A program made the position numbers and the translations under genes. Positions 45,059 through 54,907 of a stretch of DNA of 64,000 bases are shown here, in pieces. The notes under the pieces are model-generated. The model saw only the letters and a program-made list of their open reading frames with translations, did not search any database and was not told the origin of the DNA. The number at the start of each line of letters is the position of its first letter. Position 1 is the first letter of the stretch. The DNA comes from Bimastos eiseni (taxonomy: Eukaryota; Annelida; Clitellata; Crassiclitellata; Lumbricidae): positions 4,786,607 through 4,850,606 of the forward strand of contig OY365818.1 of NCBI GenBank assembly GCA_959347315.1. Direction: 5' to 3'.

Positions 45059-46780
45059 TGGGATATATGATTCTCAACGCTTAAATTCCGTTTTTGTCTT
45101 TCCATCGATGATTTCTCTACTCATCACCTGTAGATCTTCCCTCAGTTCGATCCCTGCCTGATCCATTCTCGTTTGATAGTCCTGTTCCTAATGGCTCCAG
45201 TTCCACGCTGCAATTCAAGCGAAAACCATTTATCCTCCTCTGTATATTTTTTCTTAGACGATAAAATGCATCGCAAAGTGATTTAAGATTTAGCGATTAA
45301 AATGCGATCTCGTAAATTTAGGACCTAGGTTTATATCGTTGCGATTGGTTGCTCCGATTGATGCCAGAAAATAATAATATTGACGAAAGTTGCGTTGTTG
45401 TGAGAGCTATGCATGGTTTATTGCTTGTCTTCCTAAGTTCCTTAGGCCTATTTATTTTACTGCTACCTTTTACCTTTTAAAATTCTGAAGAGACGAAACC
45501 GGGAATCCACAGGAAGTGAAAAACTGCCAAGTGAAGGTAAATGCAGTTATAGAATGCCTAATCTTGCACCTGTAGCCTATAATAAGCAAGGACCTATTAT
45601 TCGCAGGACTGGAAAGTCTGTGCATATGTCACTAGCTTTGGCCCTATAGGGACGATAATCGGGAACAAGAATATTCGCACCTTTTGGACACGAGAAGCTG
45701 ATTCATTAACTTTTAGCTATGAATGAAAATATGCAAATAACTATATCAGCGAAATAAAAAATGCCTGCGGAGGTAAAGTATCATATTTTCAAATATTATG
45801 CAAATTTTTTATTGGGGCGACATCTATTTTTAAGAGTAAAACACATAGGCTACACGAATATTTGACGAGTAACCACTCCTCTAATGTACGTAGGCTAGGT
45901 TCCATCAGGCTCAATCCTATGATGCCGTGGCCCCTAGCTATAGTGTATATACACTTACGACAGATTTTATGAAGAAAAGTTTAGTTTACGGCAGACCAGA
46001 CAGAAAAGCAATTATGGGGTTAGAGGCGCCTTGGACTTATTTTGAGATCTACACGAGCTGACGTTCATAGACGTAGTCGACTTATGACACTTTGTATCAT
46101 TCTCCCATTATACCAACGAATGCTCCGACGGATCACTGCAGATCACAGAAATCCTCAACTGCAGAAGTTGTCTCGTTTACCCCACTCTGGGACATGTACA
46201 GATTTTCTAGCAATTCTGAGAGTATACGATTTCTATGTTTGAGTCTACTCGACAAAGCCAGTAAGAAGAACGAACATATTGCAACTAAGCTATTTTAATT
46301 TTGTTTCTATTTTATATCATTGGAAAGAGAAGCGAGACTGCTAAAAGTCAGTTTCTTCAACATTGGAAGAGACCAGTTTCTAACGTGTGAGATGTTGTTA
46401 TATAAGCCGCAGTTTATTAACCCGGATGAGTTGGTACAGGATGCATGACCTAATTAGTTGACCGCATTAACGTGGATCGCCATGTGATTGGCTAAAAATT
46501 GAACATATGTACATTTGTCAATAATGTCTAATCTTACCAAAATCTTAGCAGACACGTGTTTTATGAACGGAGCTTTGTACGACAGTATAGCATGCTTACT
46601 TACTTGCCATTTCGTTTATGGACCTTCGATAATCGTAATACACATTGACATTGCTTACGAAAGAAGTTAGCCTAATATATGACGTCATTTATATTATAAA
46701 TGAATTATTATTCATGAACTGTCATTGTTACGCGCCGAAAACTAGAGCCTAAGAAAATCTTACACAAAGCGCGTAACAAG
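45059..46780. other. intergenic stretch, nothing recognised
   Basis: AT-rich unique-looking sequence without convincing exon, RNA gene or repeat structure. Short plus-strand frames near 46042-46298 have no family similarity that I can see. Confidence 0.5.
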
Positions 46781-46792
46781 AATGTCTGGTCA

Positions 46793-46975
46793 TAGTATTG
46801 CTTGAAGTCTTAGGCTATTAAATGTTGACGATTTGCGAATAAAGTCTGGCAGTTTATCCCATTCAATCTGGCCTGCTTGTGCAAATGCACAGTTTCCAAA
46901 TTTTATTATTGATCGTGTTACAACCAATTCAGATCGAAGTACTCGTCTGGACTGGAAAGATGAGTAAACGGTGTA
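46793..46975 (-). pseudogene. non-LTR retrotransposon reverse transcriptase C-terminal remnant
   Basis: The minus strand reads IIKFGNCAFAQAGQIEWDKL then PDFIRKSSTFNSLR, matching the typical R.FG.RAFS.AGP..WN.LP..LR...S...F final motif of jockey/CR1-like reverse transcriptases. It is truncated at both ends. Confidence 0.75.
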
Positions 46976-47129
46976 CAAGCGAGAAAACACAAGAACGAGA
47001 TGAATTCGGGTGTAGACCCGATACAATTATCTCGGTCGACGGTCTCTCCTGTCCGATTCTAGGAAAACTGGACTGTCCCCTTTGTCCGCACTTCTATGAC
47101 GCAGGACCGGGCATGTGGTGGGTCTAACC

Positions 47130-47285
47130 ACACGGAATGGGTTACCCCCAACAGCTTTTGCCTTCTGCCCATAACCTCCTCATCTGCATTCTACTCATTA
47201 CTGAAAACCACTCTCTTTAGCTGCATAGTGTCACTGATTAGATATCTTGAAGGAGCGCTATAGGTCCTACTAAGTTTGATTGATT
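47130..47285 (+). mobile_element. retroelement tail
   Basis: TTAGATATCTTGAAGGAGCG then CTATAGGTCC leads directly into a GATT repeat, the usual end structure of this LINE/SINE family. Confidence 0.6.
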
Positions 47286-47492
47286 GATTGGTTGAATGAT
47301 TATTTGAATGATTGATTAATTGATTGGTTGAATGATTGATTGAATGATTGATTGAATGATTGAATGATTGATTGAATGATTGATTGAATGATTGATTGAA
47401 TGATTGATTGATTAGTTGAATGACTGATTGAATGATTGGTTGAATGATTGATTGATTGATTGACTGGTTGAATGATTGATTGATTGATTGAT
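47278..47492. repeat. GATTGATTGAAT tetranucleotide-based repeat
   Basis: Tandem GATT/GAAT units that extend the tail of the preceding retroelement. Confidence 0.92.
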
Positions 47493-47535
47493 TAAAAGAC
47501 AGCTTATGTCATCTGTCCATAAGGGCCAATGCCCC

Positions 47536-47665
47536 ATAGGAGGTTGCTTGGACTGCCCTTAATGTGTCCGTACTCTGATAGTGCCAGTCCGAAGCCTGGA
47601 TGAAGGAGGAGGGTGACGTCATTCATCTTAGTTATTACGTAATCTCTTTAAATAGCAACAAACCA
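47536..47665 (+). mobile_element. decayed LINE/SINE tail (TGCCAGTCCCAAGCC family)
   Basis: GTGCCAGTCCGAAGCCTGGA then TGAAGGAGGAGGGTGACGTC. It aligns with 18755-18845, including the AAATAGCAAC end. Confidence 0.6.
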
Positions 47666-47791
47666 ACAAAGATGACGCAACTCGTGGGCATGGCATTTCA
47701 TCCATTTCATATCATATGGCTCGCTAGACGGCGTTAACGTTCGCCATCACGGACATTGTAATTGTAATTGTCAGTGAACAGTTTTACATTA

Positions 47792-49099
47792 CTACGTGGA
47801 CAATTCAGTGTCCGTCCTAAGCATAGCAGCGGACGCGTAGTCGCAGGAGGGGGACTTCTTGTCAATGGGGCGCATAGGGTAGATGGCCTTGGGGGTGGTT
47901 GCCGCTTGGATGGACACCCTCCTGCTCTCGGTCGGCCAGCATCCGCAATGCCAGCACCATCCGGTGAGAAACTTGACCAGCTCCTTGCGAAAGGCCGGAC
48001 AGCACGTGATCAGTGGAAGCAGTTTGCAGCTGCAGAAGAGATAGAGCAGCATCCGGCTGATGACGTCACGAACATCCTTGCTTGCGACGACGCTGGAAAA
48101 ATGACCAACGCTTTCCAACGACGACGAAGACGATGATGATGACGACGATGATGATGACGACAACGAGGATAAGTACGTCGTTGTTAGGAACGCCACGATG
48201 TCACAGGCGGCCTTAGGACCCAGCAGCAGAAGGAAGAGGATTGAGATGGCGAGGAAGGAGCGATGAAGTTGATGGCCCGCTACAGGGTCGACGTTGTTCG
48301 TCCGCCAAATGGCACGGAGCCTCGACAGCCCTTGTTCTGCTGATGGTCGCGTTCTGGCGAGCATCGACAAGGTGCAGCCGAGAACGACTAGGAGAGGACC
48401 CAGATCGACGAAGAGAACGATCGTCAGGGGCCAGACTACCTTGAAGAAGCTGTCGTTCTGCTGGTTGCCCGGACGGGCGACTGTGCACACGAGGGTCCCT
48501 GTGGACCAGTCGAGGGCACGGACCAATCCGTACGTCCAGAAGCAGTGGGCGTTGACGCAAATGACTATAACGACGAGGAGAAGGACGACGGCGCGGGCGA
48601 TGTCCGGTCGATTGAGCCTCTCCGCCCGGTCTGGGCTGCTCTGAACGAGGGTCGTCTCGATGGCCATAGCGACCGTCATCCAGACGGACAAGTGAAGGGA
48701 GAAGTCGGAGACGAAGGGGTAGAGCCCGCAGAGGCTCGCCGAGGAGGTCATCGCCAGGTCGCGAAGGTCAAGGCCGGTGAAGTGCTCGAACCATTCGGCG
48801 CCGCAGAACAGGTAGAGCGTAATGAGGTCGAGGAGACCAGCCATAAGGGGGTAGAGGGCCGTCGACAGGGCTCCCGACCAGAGCATCCGACCGAGGACGA
48901 TCGTCATCAGAAGGTTGGAAACGGTCCCGAATACGACGACGAGCGGCGGACACCAGGTCATCAAACCGGAAACGACCTCTCGCAGGAAGCTGACGATGGG
49001 GTCGGTGCCCTCGACCGCGTCGACGCAGGGAGTCGTCACTGTCGCGTCCGACGATTCCAGGAGAACGCAGCCGACCATCGCTTCTCTGTGACTCAACAT
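47792..49099 (-). CDS. intronless class A-like GPCR lacking DRY and NPxxY motifs
   Basis: 435 residues in one exon. Seven hydrophobic segments lie near 45-72, 80-100, 124-150, 168-191, 220-246, 281-306 and 348-368. Family marks: an Asn in TM1 (SNLL), LLDL in TM2 with the expected Asp, Cys124 at the top of TM3 and Cys205 in loop 2 for the usual disulfide. NAHCFWTYGL at the end of TM4 resembles NxHFFWT of FMRFamide/GPR139-like invertebrate peptide receptors. FRKELVKFL forms helix 8, followed by a Cys-rich patch. The TM3 end reads ETT in place of DRY/ERY, and TM7 has CSCKLLPLI in place of NPxxY. Loop 3 has a run of about 15 Ser. The first ATG has G at -3; the Met at residue 8 has G at -3 and +4 and is an alternative start. 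It is a plausible orphan neuropeptide-type receptor; ligand and signalling are unknown. Confidence 0.85.
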   Translation of the reverse strand: MLSHREAMVGCVLLESSDATVTTPCVDAVEGTDPIVSFLREVVSGLMTWCPPLVVVFGTVSNLLMTIVLGRMLWSGALSTALYPLMAGLLDLITLYLFCGAEWFEHFTGLDLRDLAMTSSASLCGLYPFVSDFSLHLSVWMTVAMAIETTLVQSSPDRAERLNRPDIARAVVLLLVVIVICVNAHCFWTYGLVRALDWSTGTLVCTVARPGNQQNDSFFKVVWPLTIVLFVDLGPLLVVLGCTLSMLARTRPSAEQGLSRLRAIWRTNNVDPVAGHQLHRSFLAISILFLLLLGPKAACDIVAFLTTTYLSSLSSSSSSSSSSSSSSLESVGHFSSVVASKDVRDVISRMLLYLFCSCKLLPLITCCPAFRKELVKFLTGWCWHCGCWPTESRRVSIQAATTPKAIYPMRPIDKKSPSCDYASAAMLRTDTELST

Positions 49100-49112
49100 C
49101 GCGGATGAAAGA

Positions 49113-49592
49113 TGACGTCACGAATGAGAGATGACGTCACGGATGAGGTATGGCGTCAAGGATGAGAGATGGCGTCAAAGAGAGGAGATGACGGATTAAC
49201 GCCCAAATCGCGGGTGAATGGTTACGATGTATATGATCGAAGTAAGATGTCACGGCGAAAAATTGCCTGCATGTGTCAGATTATCGGCGACAGTGTGCGT
49301 GGATATTGCTGCGGTGGCTATGCATATTCATCGTCATCATCATACTCACATGACGTCATCATATGACTTTCAAATGAAAGGTGACGTCATGGCTGAAAGT
49401 CGTTTTGATATCATTGAATGATGATTTGACCGATCAGCGATTATCGTCTTCATCTATAGGCTGGAAACGGCATATAATCGTCATCATCATGGTCATTAAT
49501 ATAGTCACAATCATCAAGATCATCATGACGTCATCATCATCATAATCATCATCACGATCATCATCATCATCACTATCATCATCATGACGTCA
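49113..49592. promoter_or_regulatory. cluster of six perfect CRE octamers upstream of the GPCR
   Basis: TGACGTCA occurs at 49113-49120, 49132-49139, 49351-49358, 49382-49389, 49526-49533 and 49585-49592. Near matches (TGGCGTCA, TCACGTCA) lie between them. The nearest is 14 bp upstream of the GPCR ATG. TGACGTCA is the consensus for CREB/ATF factors. Several sites sit in GATGA/TCATCA repeats, which could have generated them. Confidence 0.6.
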
Positions 49593-49710
49593 TCATCACG
49601 ATCATCATCATCACGATCATCATCATCACTATCATCATCATCACGTCATCATCACGATTATCATCATCACGATCATCATCATTACGATCATCATCATCAT
49701 GCGCGACACA
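49480..49710. repeat. TCATCA/TCACGA trinucleotide-based repeat
   Basis: Imperfect (ATC)n with CATCACGATCATC and CATCATGACGTCATC variants. Confidence 0.93.
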
Positions 49711-49914
49711 TTTGATCCTTTATGAGACAGCGTTTTGTATGTTGATTTCTGGACGATGTGGTTTCATAGATGCGGTCGATAGTTGTCGCGTCGTTTGTCT
49801 GTAAACGTATACAGCAGCTGCGTGCCATTTCCATCATCGCCCAACTCTTTACTCTTGGCGTGATGGGTCTTCTATACAGCAAGTGAAATTGAGACCGAGA
49901 AACAGATATCGTTT

Positions 49915-49926
49915 TCATCATCATCG

Positions 49927-49962
<36 letters not shown>

Positions 49963-49977
49963 CGGACCCACGCCAAA

Positions 49978-50030
<53 letters not shown>
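49915..50030. repeat. CAT and CA microsatellites
   Basis: (CAT)n from about 49915 to 49962, then (CA)n from about 49979 to 50028. Confidence 0.93.
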
Positions 50031-50031
<1 letters not shown>

Positions 50032-50319
50032 ATATAGAGCTGTGATGGCGACTGAGGCGGTTGTCCTCCTACGCCTCTACCCGCCGGTCGTCCACAGAAG
50101 CCATAAACTACGCCCTAGACTACACCCGTTTACTCTCTCAGTAAAAGACGATAGAAATTTTATCTCCAGGATTCTTTATAAATTCAAAATTGTAGCTAAG
50201 AATAAATTGTAGGCTTAATTGTACTTGTCATGACCCTCCCTACCGATCTGGTTGCGAACTACGAACATTGACCTTTTGTAACTTACTGCAGTTTGTCAGT
50301 TTGTTTCTCATTCTACGAA

Positions 50320-50345
50320 GATATATATATATATATATACATACA
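50320..50345. repeat. TA dinucleotide microsatellite
   Basis: A (TA)n run. Confidence 0.85.
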
Positions 50346-50495
50346 AAAGCGCGCGCACACGCGTACGCTAACATTGATTCTCCATTAAAACTCCTGCAAG
50401 ATGCAAGATGAGCCCAGTCCACATGCTTCTTACATCTTACCTAATAAATTGGGTAGGTAAGCCTCTTTCTCGTTCCCACACACGCATACAGACAC

Positions 50496-50496
<1 letters not shown>

Positions 50497-50536
<40 letters not shown>
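50497..50536. repeat. TA dinucleotide microsatellite
   Basis: A (TA)n run following CACACACGCATACAGACACAG. Confidence 0.9.
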
Positions 50537-50737
50537 ATATACATGGTTTATGTGATTTGGTTTTGTGAAGATGCAGTCTACGCGTGCCGTGGTCAGTATT
50601 GAGAGACGACAGTCGACGCACGTTCAGCTTATTACGTGCGCAACATATGCATGCCTCTTAAAACCTCTTAAACGAGGCCAATGATTATCGTCGCCAGCAG
50701 CCCTGTTGTTACCCGACGGACAATCTCAAATGCCGAC

Positions 50738-51134
50738 CAATGTTCCCTCTAATTATTATGTTGGAGATCGCGTGCGCAAGAAATTTTGTGTGTGCAACAC
50801 TTTGTAAAATGGTTCACATCTTTTGCGATGGTCCGAGATGAATGCGATGATACTAAGGACCATATTTAAAAGTTTACGACTCCAAGGTGATTAAGTTTTG
50901 GTGTCCTAAGAAAAGTCCCTGCTCTAAAGATAAAAAGGGGAACTTATCAGCCAAGGAACAACAGTTTCTGCAGTTGAGTATACGCCGCAGTTGGGTAGGA
51001 AACTCGATTTACCTAGATCATAAAATGAAATCGTGACTTATAATCAAAATTTCCGTGCGCATGCTAAATTCTTGTGTGCGCTGGCTCCACGGCCTATGTG
51101 CACAGCTTCGAGGAAACACTTAAGAGGAACATTG
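50738..51134. mobile_element. hAT-like MITE, 397 bp, with CAATGTTCCCTCT inverted ends
   Basis: The left end is CAATGTTCCCTCTAATT and the right end, reversed, is CAATGTTCCTCTTAAGTG. The flanking octamers ATGCCGAC (50730-50737) and ACGCAGAC (51135-51142) match at 6 of 8. Subterminal CGTGCGCAAGAAATTTTGTG and its inverse GTGCGCATGCTAAATTCTTG are typical of this hAT MITE type. Confidence 0.82.
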
Positions 51135-51160
51135 ACGCAGACCATTGGCCAATACGGTGT

Positions 51161-51314
51161 GTGGCACAGTGGTCGGTCCGTAACGCTCAGTGTGCGCTGA
51201 GTGAGCGGGTTCCACTCTCGTTAGTCACTGTGTAGGGACCTTGAACAAGCCTTTCGTGCACACTTGCTCTGCAGCACAACTGTAATTGCGCCGTCGAAGT
51301 GTGTGCACTTCTGA
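51161..51314 (+). mobile_element. tRNA-derived SINE, first family, copy 2
   Basis: GTGGCACAGTGGTCGGTCCG (A box region), GCGGGTTCCACTCTCG (B box), then body GTGTAGGGACCTTGAACAAG and TGTAATTGCGCC. It starts 26 bp downstream of the MITE at 50738. Confidence 0.85.
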
Positions 51315-51554
51315 GCAAAAGATGTTGGAAGAAGGGCGTATCAAATTTCAGAATTAAAATCAAACAAAAAACATCGCTGCCCCTCTGCTTCGTTGATGGT
51401 TGGCCGCCGAGAGGGAAGCAGGTGCTGGTAGCGAATCTATCGGTTAGTGAACGCTCCACTCGCGGGAAGTCACAATCGACCGAATGTAACGACGATGGAT
51501 CCGCAATTGCTTACAGAAGAGACCAAAGCAGCCTCAGCTGACGAGTCAATTAGA

Positions 51555-51790
51555 ACAGCGCTTGACGTATGAATGCGTCACGCAACATGTGGGTACTTTG
51601 TGTGACACATGAGTGCATCGTGTAACATGTGAGCACATCGTGCAACATGTGGATAATTTGCGTAACATGTAAATAAATCGTGTAACATGTGAATATATCG
51701 TGCTACACGTGATTACATTTTATAACATGTGAATACAACGCAGGACATGTGAGTGCATTACGTAACATGTGAATATAATTATTGTGCATT
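51555..51790. repeat. about 20-24 bp degenerate tandem repeat, core CGTGTAACATGTGA
   Basis: About ten copies of a unit like GTGAATACATCGTGTAACAT with variable joins. Confidence 0.85.
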
Positions 51791-51881
51791 AATGTTCATT
51801 GCGTCGTAATATTTTCCACTTCATATATGATTACATGAATACAATACAACTGTATTTTACATTGTCTATCTTACAATTAGT

Positions 51882-52052
51882 TCAGAGGTGCGCACGCCTT
51901 TACGGCGCAACAGCAGTTGTAATGCAGGGCAATATTTGTGCGCGAAGGACTTGCTCAAGGTCCCTACACAGTACCTCCTCGGACGTGGATCGAGCCTATG
52001 TACACTCTCCACGCCACAAATTGACCGCTCTGACCAATCGGCCATATTGCTG
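51882..52052 (-). mobile_element. tRNA-derived SINE, first family, copy 3
   Basis: The minus strand head is ATATGGCCGATTGGTCAGAG then a B box GGCTCGATCCACGTCC. The body carries GACCTTGAGCAAGTCCTTCG, as in the other two copies. Confidence 0.82.
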
Positions 52053-52560
52053 TACACAAATAAGCATAGAGAATTGAGTAACTAATAGCTCACCAAGTCA
52101 GAAGATTACAACTTTAGATCCTACCTTAAGCTCAGCGTACAAGAAATAGCCGTTCACTATCTGGGCGTACACCTACCGTATGACGACAACCGACGGACTA
52201 ATAGTTAAGCCCAGACGACAAGGGACGGACGAGTATTCACTCAGCCTCTTCGAGCGGAAGACCAACGTTCGCTGACCAAAGACGACATATGTATAGACTG
52301 GAGACGCCGTCTCACTGCAAAAGCGTCGATGCGTCCTCTGGCGGTCAGTGTTTGTTCCTTCGTCGCACGCAGCCGATGGAGCTGTGGTAACGGGTCTGCT
52401 CCACGGGTCGATCGAGTTCTGCATTGGATTAGGAGGAGCTTCTATCGGACGGAGGAATCTGTCGCCTTTTGGAGCTAACGATTGAAATTGCATGTGCCGT
52501 TAAGGAATCTGCCGTTATGCTTTGCGACTTACAAATATTGTAAGACATAATACATAAGAG
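52053..52560. other. no gene called; GC-richer unique segment
   Basis: A roughly 350-bp segment is more GC-rich than its surroundings and open on the minus strand for 106 codons (52493-52173). No domain was recognised and splice context is unclear. It may be unannotated exon sequence or unique intergenic DNA. Confidence 0.35.
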
Positions 52561-52562
52561 CA

Positions 52563-52850
52563 AGTAGTAGTGGAAGTAGTATCAGTGGCGGAGGTAGTGG
52601 AAGTGAAAGGATTGTAAGTAGTAGTGGAAGTAGTATCAGTGGCGGAGGTAGTGGAAGTGAAAGGATTGTAAGTAGTAGTGGAAGTAGTATCAGTGGCGGA
52701 AGTAGTAGAAGCGAAAGTATTGGAAGTAGTAGCGGAAGTAGTATCAGTGGCGGAAGTAGTGGAAGTGAAAGTATTGGAAGTAGTAGTTGTAGTAGAAGTG
52801 CAAGCGGAAGTAGTAGTATTAGTAGTGGAAGTAGTAGTAGTTGAAAAGAT
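52563..52850. repeat. 54-bp minisatellite, about 4-5 copies
   Basis: Units starting AGTAGTAGTGGAAGTAGTAT recur at 52563, 52617 and 52671 with exact 54-bp spacing, followed by diverged copies. The period equals 18 codons, so both strands stay open (Thr/Ser-rich on minus, Val/Glu-rich on plus). Not called as a gene. Confidence 0.9.
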
Positions 52851-52884
52851 TAACGACACTGTGTGAAAACATAGATCATTAGCG

Positions 52885-52930
52885 TCCCCCACCTCTTTTA
52901 TCTAAGTTTAGGACTGGCACTGTCAGAGAG
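52885..52930 (-). mobile_element. decayed LINE/SINE tail (TGCCAGTCCCAAGCC family)
   Basis: The reverse complement reads CAGTGCCAGTCCTAAACTTA then GATAAAAGAGGTGGG. The fourth copy of this motif in the window. Confidence 0.45.
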
Positions 52931-53039
52931 CCAACAGTGACGGAGTCTAACAGATTCTCTATTAAATACATAGGACCTATCACTTGGAATATGGCATCAA
53001 CTGAAAGTCGTCTATCCAGCAATATCCAACTCTTCAAAA

Positions 53040-53040
<1 letters not shown>

Positions 53041-53098
<58 letters not shown>

Positions 53099-53182
53099 GA
53101 GACAGACAGACAGAGAGACACAGACATAGACAGAGAGACACAGACAGAAAGACAGACAAACAGAGACAGAGAGAGAGAATGG
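53041..53182. repeat. GT then GA/GACA microsatellite
   Basis: (TG)n, (GA)n and (GACA)n in succession. Confidence 0.92.
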
Positions 53183-53218
53183 AATATGCATAAAAGATAC
53201 TTGTTAACTGCGCCTTTA

Positions 53219-53563
53219 AACATAATAGACGAGGAAGAGGACGAGGAGGAAGAGGAGGAGAAGCAAGTGGGAGGGGAAGTAAAGACTGTAGACGAGATAA
53301 ATTGGAGAATTGAAAGGAAGAAGAAGCCGAAGAGAAGACGGAAGCTGAGAAGCAAGAGGAGGAACCGGATGCAGACGAAAAAATACGTCGAACAGGAAGA
53401 GGATGAAGTAGTAGAAGTGACAGTATCTGGGTATGTGGCTGACCAATCAACAGCAGATGATGCTCTTGTGGCGACACATCCTTTGGCAGCGGATGCTGCT
53501 GCTGCTGCGTCTGCGGCTTCTCATCCTTCTGCAACAGTGGAAACGAAAGGCCGCATCAAATGA
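53219..53563 (+). other. low-complexity open frame, coding status unknown
   Basis: The plus frame from the microsatellite stays open to TGA at 53563. It reads a Glu-rich run, then Lys/Arg-rich KKKPKRRRKLRSKRRN, EEDEVVEVTVSG and an Ala-rich segment. The basic run would suit a nuclear signal, but no domain, start context or splice sites support a gene. The minus strand is also open. Confidence 0.2.
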
Positions 53564-53569
53564 TTCTGC

Positions 53570-53945
53570 TTCCGGATGGATGGAATAATGGAGGGATGGA
53601 ATGATGGATGGTTGGATGGATGGATAGATAGATAGAATTATGGATATATGGAATGATGGGTGGGTGGATGGATGGATTGATGGAACTATGGAGGGATGGA
53701 ATGATGGGTGGATGGATGGATGTCATTACGGATGGATAGAATGATGGATGGGTGGATGGATGGAGGGATGGATGGCATTATGGAAAGATGGAATGATGGG
53801 TGAGCGGATAGATGGATGGATGAATGGGTGAGTGACTGAAAGAATGGATCGATGGATGGATGGATGGATTGATGGATGGAATTATGGAGGGATGAAAAAA
53901 TTTATGGGCAGTTTGTTGGATTGAATGATGGATGGGTGGTTGGTT
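53570..53945. repeat. GGAT tetranucleotide-based repeat
   Basis: Imperfect (GGAT)n with GGAATGATGG and GATAGATA variants. Confidence 0.93.
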
Positions 53946-54307
53946 ACACAGATACAGTGTAGATGAATGGATTCCATGTGTTTCCATGTATTTATATAAT
54001 TATAATTATAGGGATTGATGGGGTCGTAATTTTGGGTGGAAGGACCGATAGATGATTTCAAAGGGAAGTGAAGCTGGATGGATATGTCGTTGGGAGGATG
54101 CCCTGGATGGATCGTTTGGTAGGTAAGACCAATGGGGGGTGGGGAGGGCATGGGGATGAATTTTAAAGTAGGTGGAGAGTCATCTTACTCGTGATGGTGT
54201 TGAAATGTTCGCCATAACGAACATCCATTACCAGAGTTATTAGCTTCACCGGCGGCGCTATTTAACTCTACTAATGGATTTCAAGAATGTGTGTGCGTGG
54301 CTGCGTG

Positions 54308-54352
<45 letters not shown>

Positions 54353-54362
54353 GTGTGTGTGT

Positions 54363-54394
<32 letters not shown>

Positions 54395-54735
54395 CACATA
54401 TAGACAGAAAGACAGAGACAGAAAGAGACAGACAGACAGAGAGAGACAGAAAGACAGACAGAGACAGAGAGACAGAGGCAGACACATATACAGAGACAGA
54501 GAGACAGAGACAATGAGAGAAAAAGAGACAGAGATAAAGGAAGCGAAAGAGAAAGACAGAGACAAAGAGATGCAGAGAGAGAGACAGACAGACAGCGATA
54601 GAGAGAGAGAGAGAGAAACAGACAGACAGAGAGACAGAGAGAGACAGACAGGCAGAGCCAGGGACAAAAACAGAAACAGAGACAGAGAAAAGACAGAGAG
54701 ACAGACAGACAGAGAGACAGAGAGATAGCGGTTTC
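54308..54735. repeat. TA, GA and GACA microsatellite block
   Basis: (TA)n near 54317-54349, (GA)n near 54362-54378, then about 350 bp of imperfect GACA/GAGA. The Ser/Leu- and Asp/Arg-rich frames over it are compositional. Confidence 0.93.
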
Positions 54736-54907
54736 GTCGATCCACGATTGGACAACCGTATGGCTCCCTTAAAAAGACTCGAAGATTGCAAATATTTGTA
54801 GAGGATTGTAGCGCAGAAGAAATGGTCGCTCGATCAATCCAACTGCTCTTCCGCAAAGTGGACGTCACCCCCAGCCACTGCATCTATCAGCTGCTGCCAC
54901 TCCCTTC
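54729..54907 (+). CDS. possible orphan internal exon, product unknown
   Basis: The frame reads STIGQPYGSLKKTRRLQIFV, EDCSAEEMVARSIQLLFRKV and DVTPSHCIYQLLPLP. It has ordinary, non-repetitive composition and ends at a perfect GTAAGT donor just before an in-frame TAA. The 5' side has an AG in GAGAGATAG but lies against a purine microsatellite rather than a pyrimidine tract. The strand-helix-strand pattern would suit a ubiquitin-like or Ras-association-type fold, but I cannot assign a family. No partner exons were recognised on this strand. Confidence 0.35.

Noticed and set aside
47768..49108. Plus-strand frames of 122, 116 and 187 codons
   Set aside because: Shadows of the GPCR gene on the opposite strand, which has seven membrane segments and conserved cysteines.
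50043..50212. Plus frame starting MATEAVVLLRLYPPVV after a CA repeat
   Set aside because: It is short, with no recognisable domain, and starts in a microsatellite flank.
52879..53355. 158-codon minus-strand frame with hydrophobic start
   Set aside because: The centre is a translated CT/GT microsatellite, and the hydrophobic runs come from TCC/TCT repeats.
54258..54883. 200- and 177-codon minus-strand frames
   Set aside because: Most of the length is a translated GACA/TA repeat. The only non-repetitive part reads better on the plus strand, where it ends at a splice donor.
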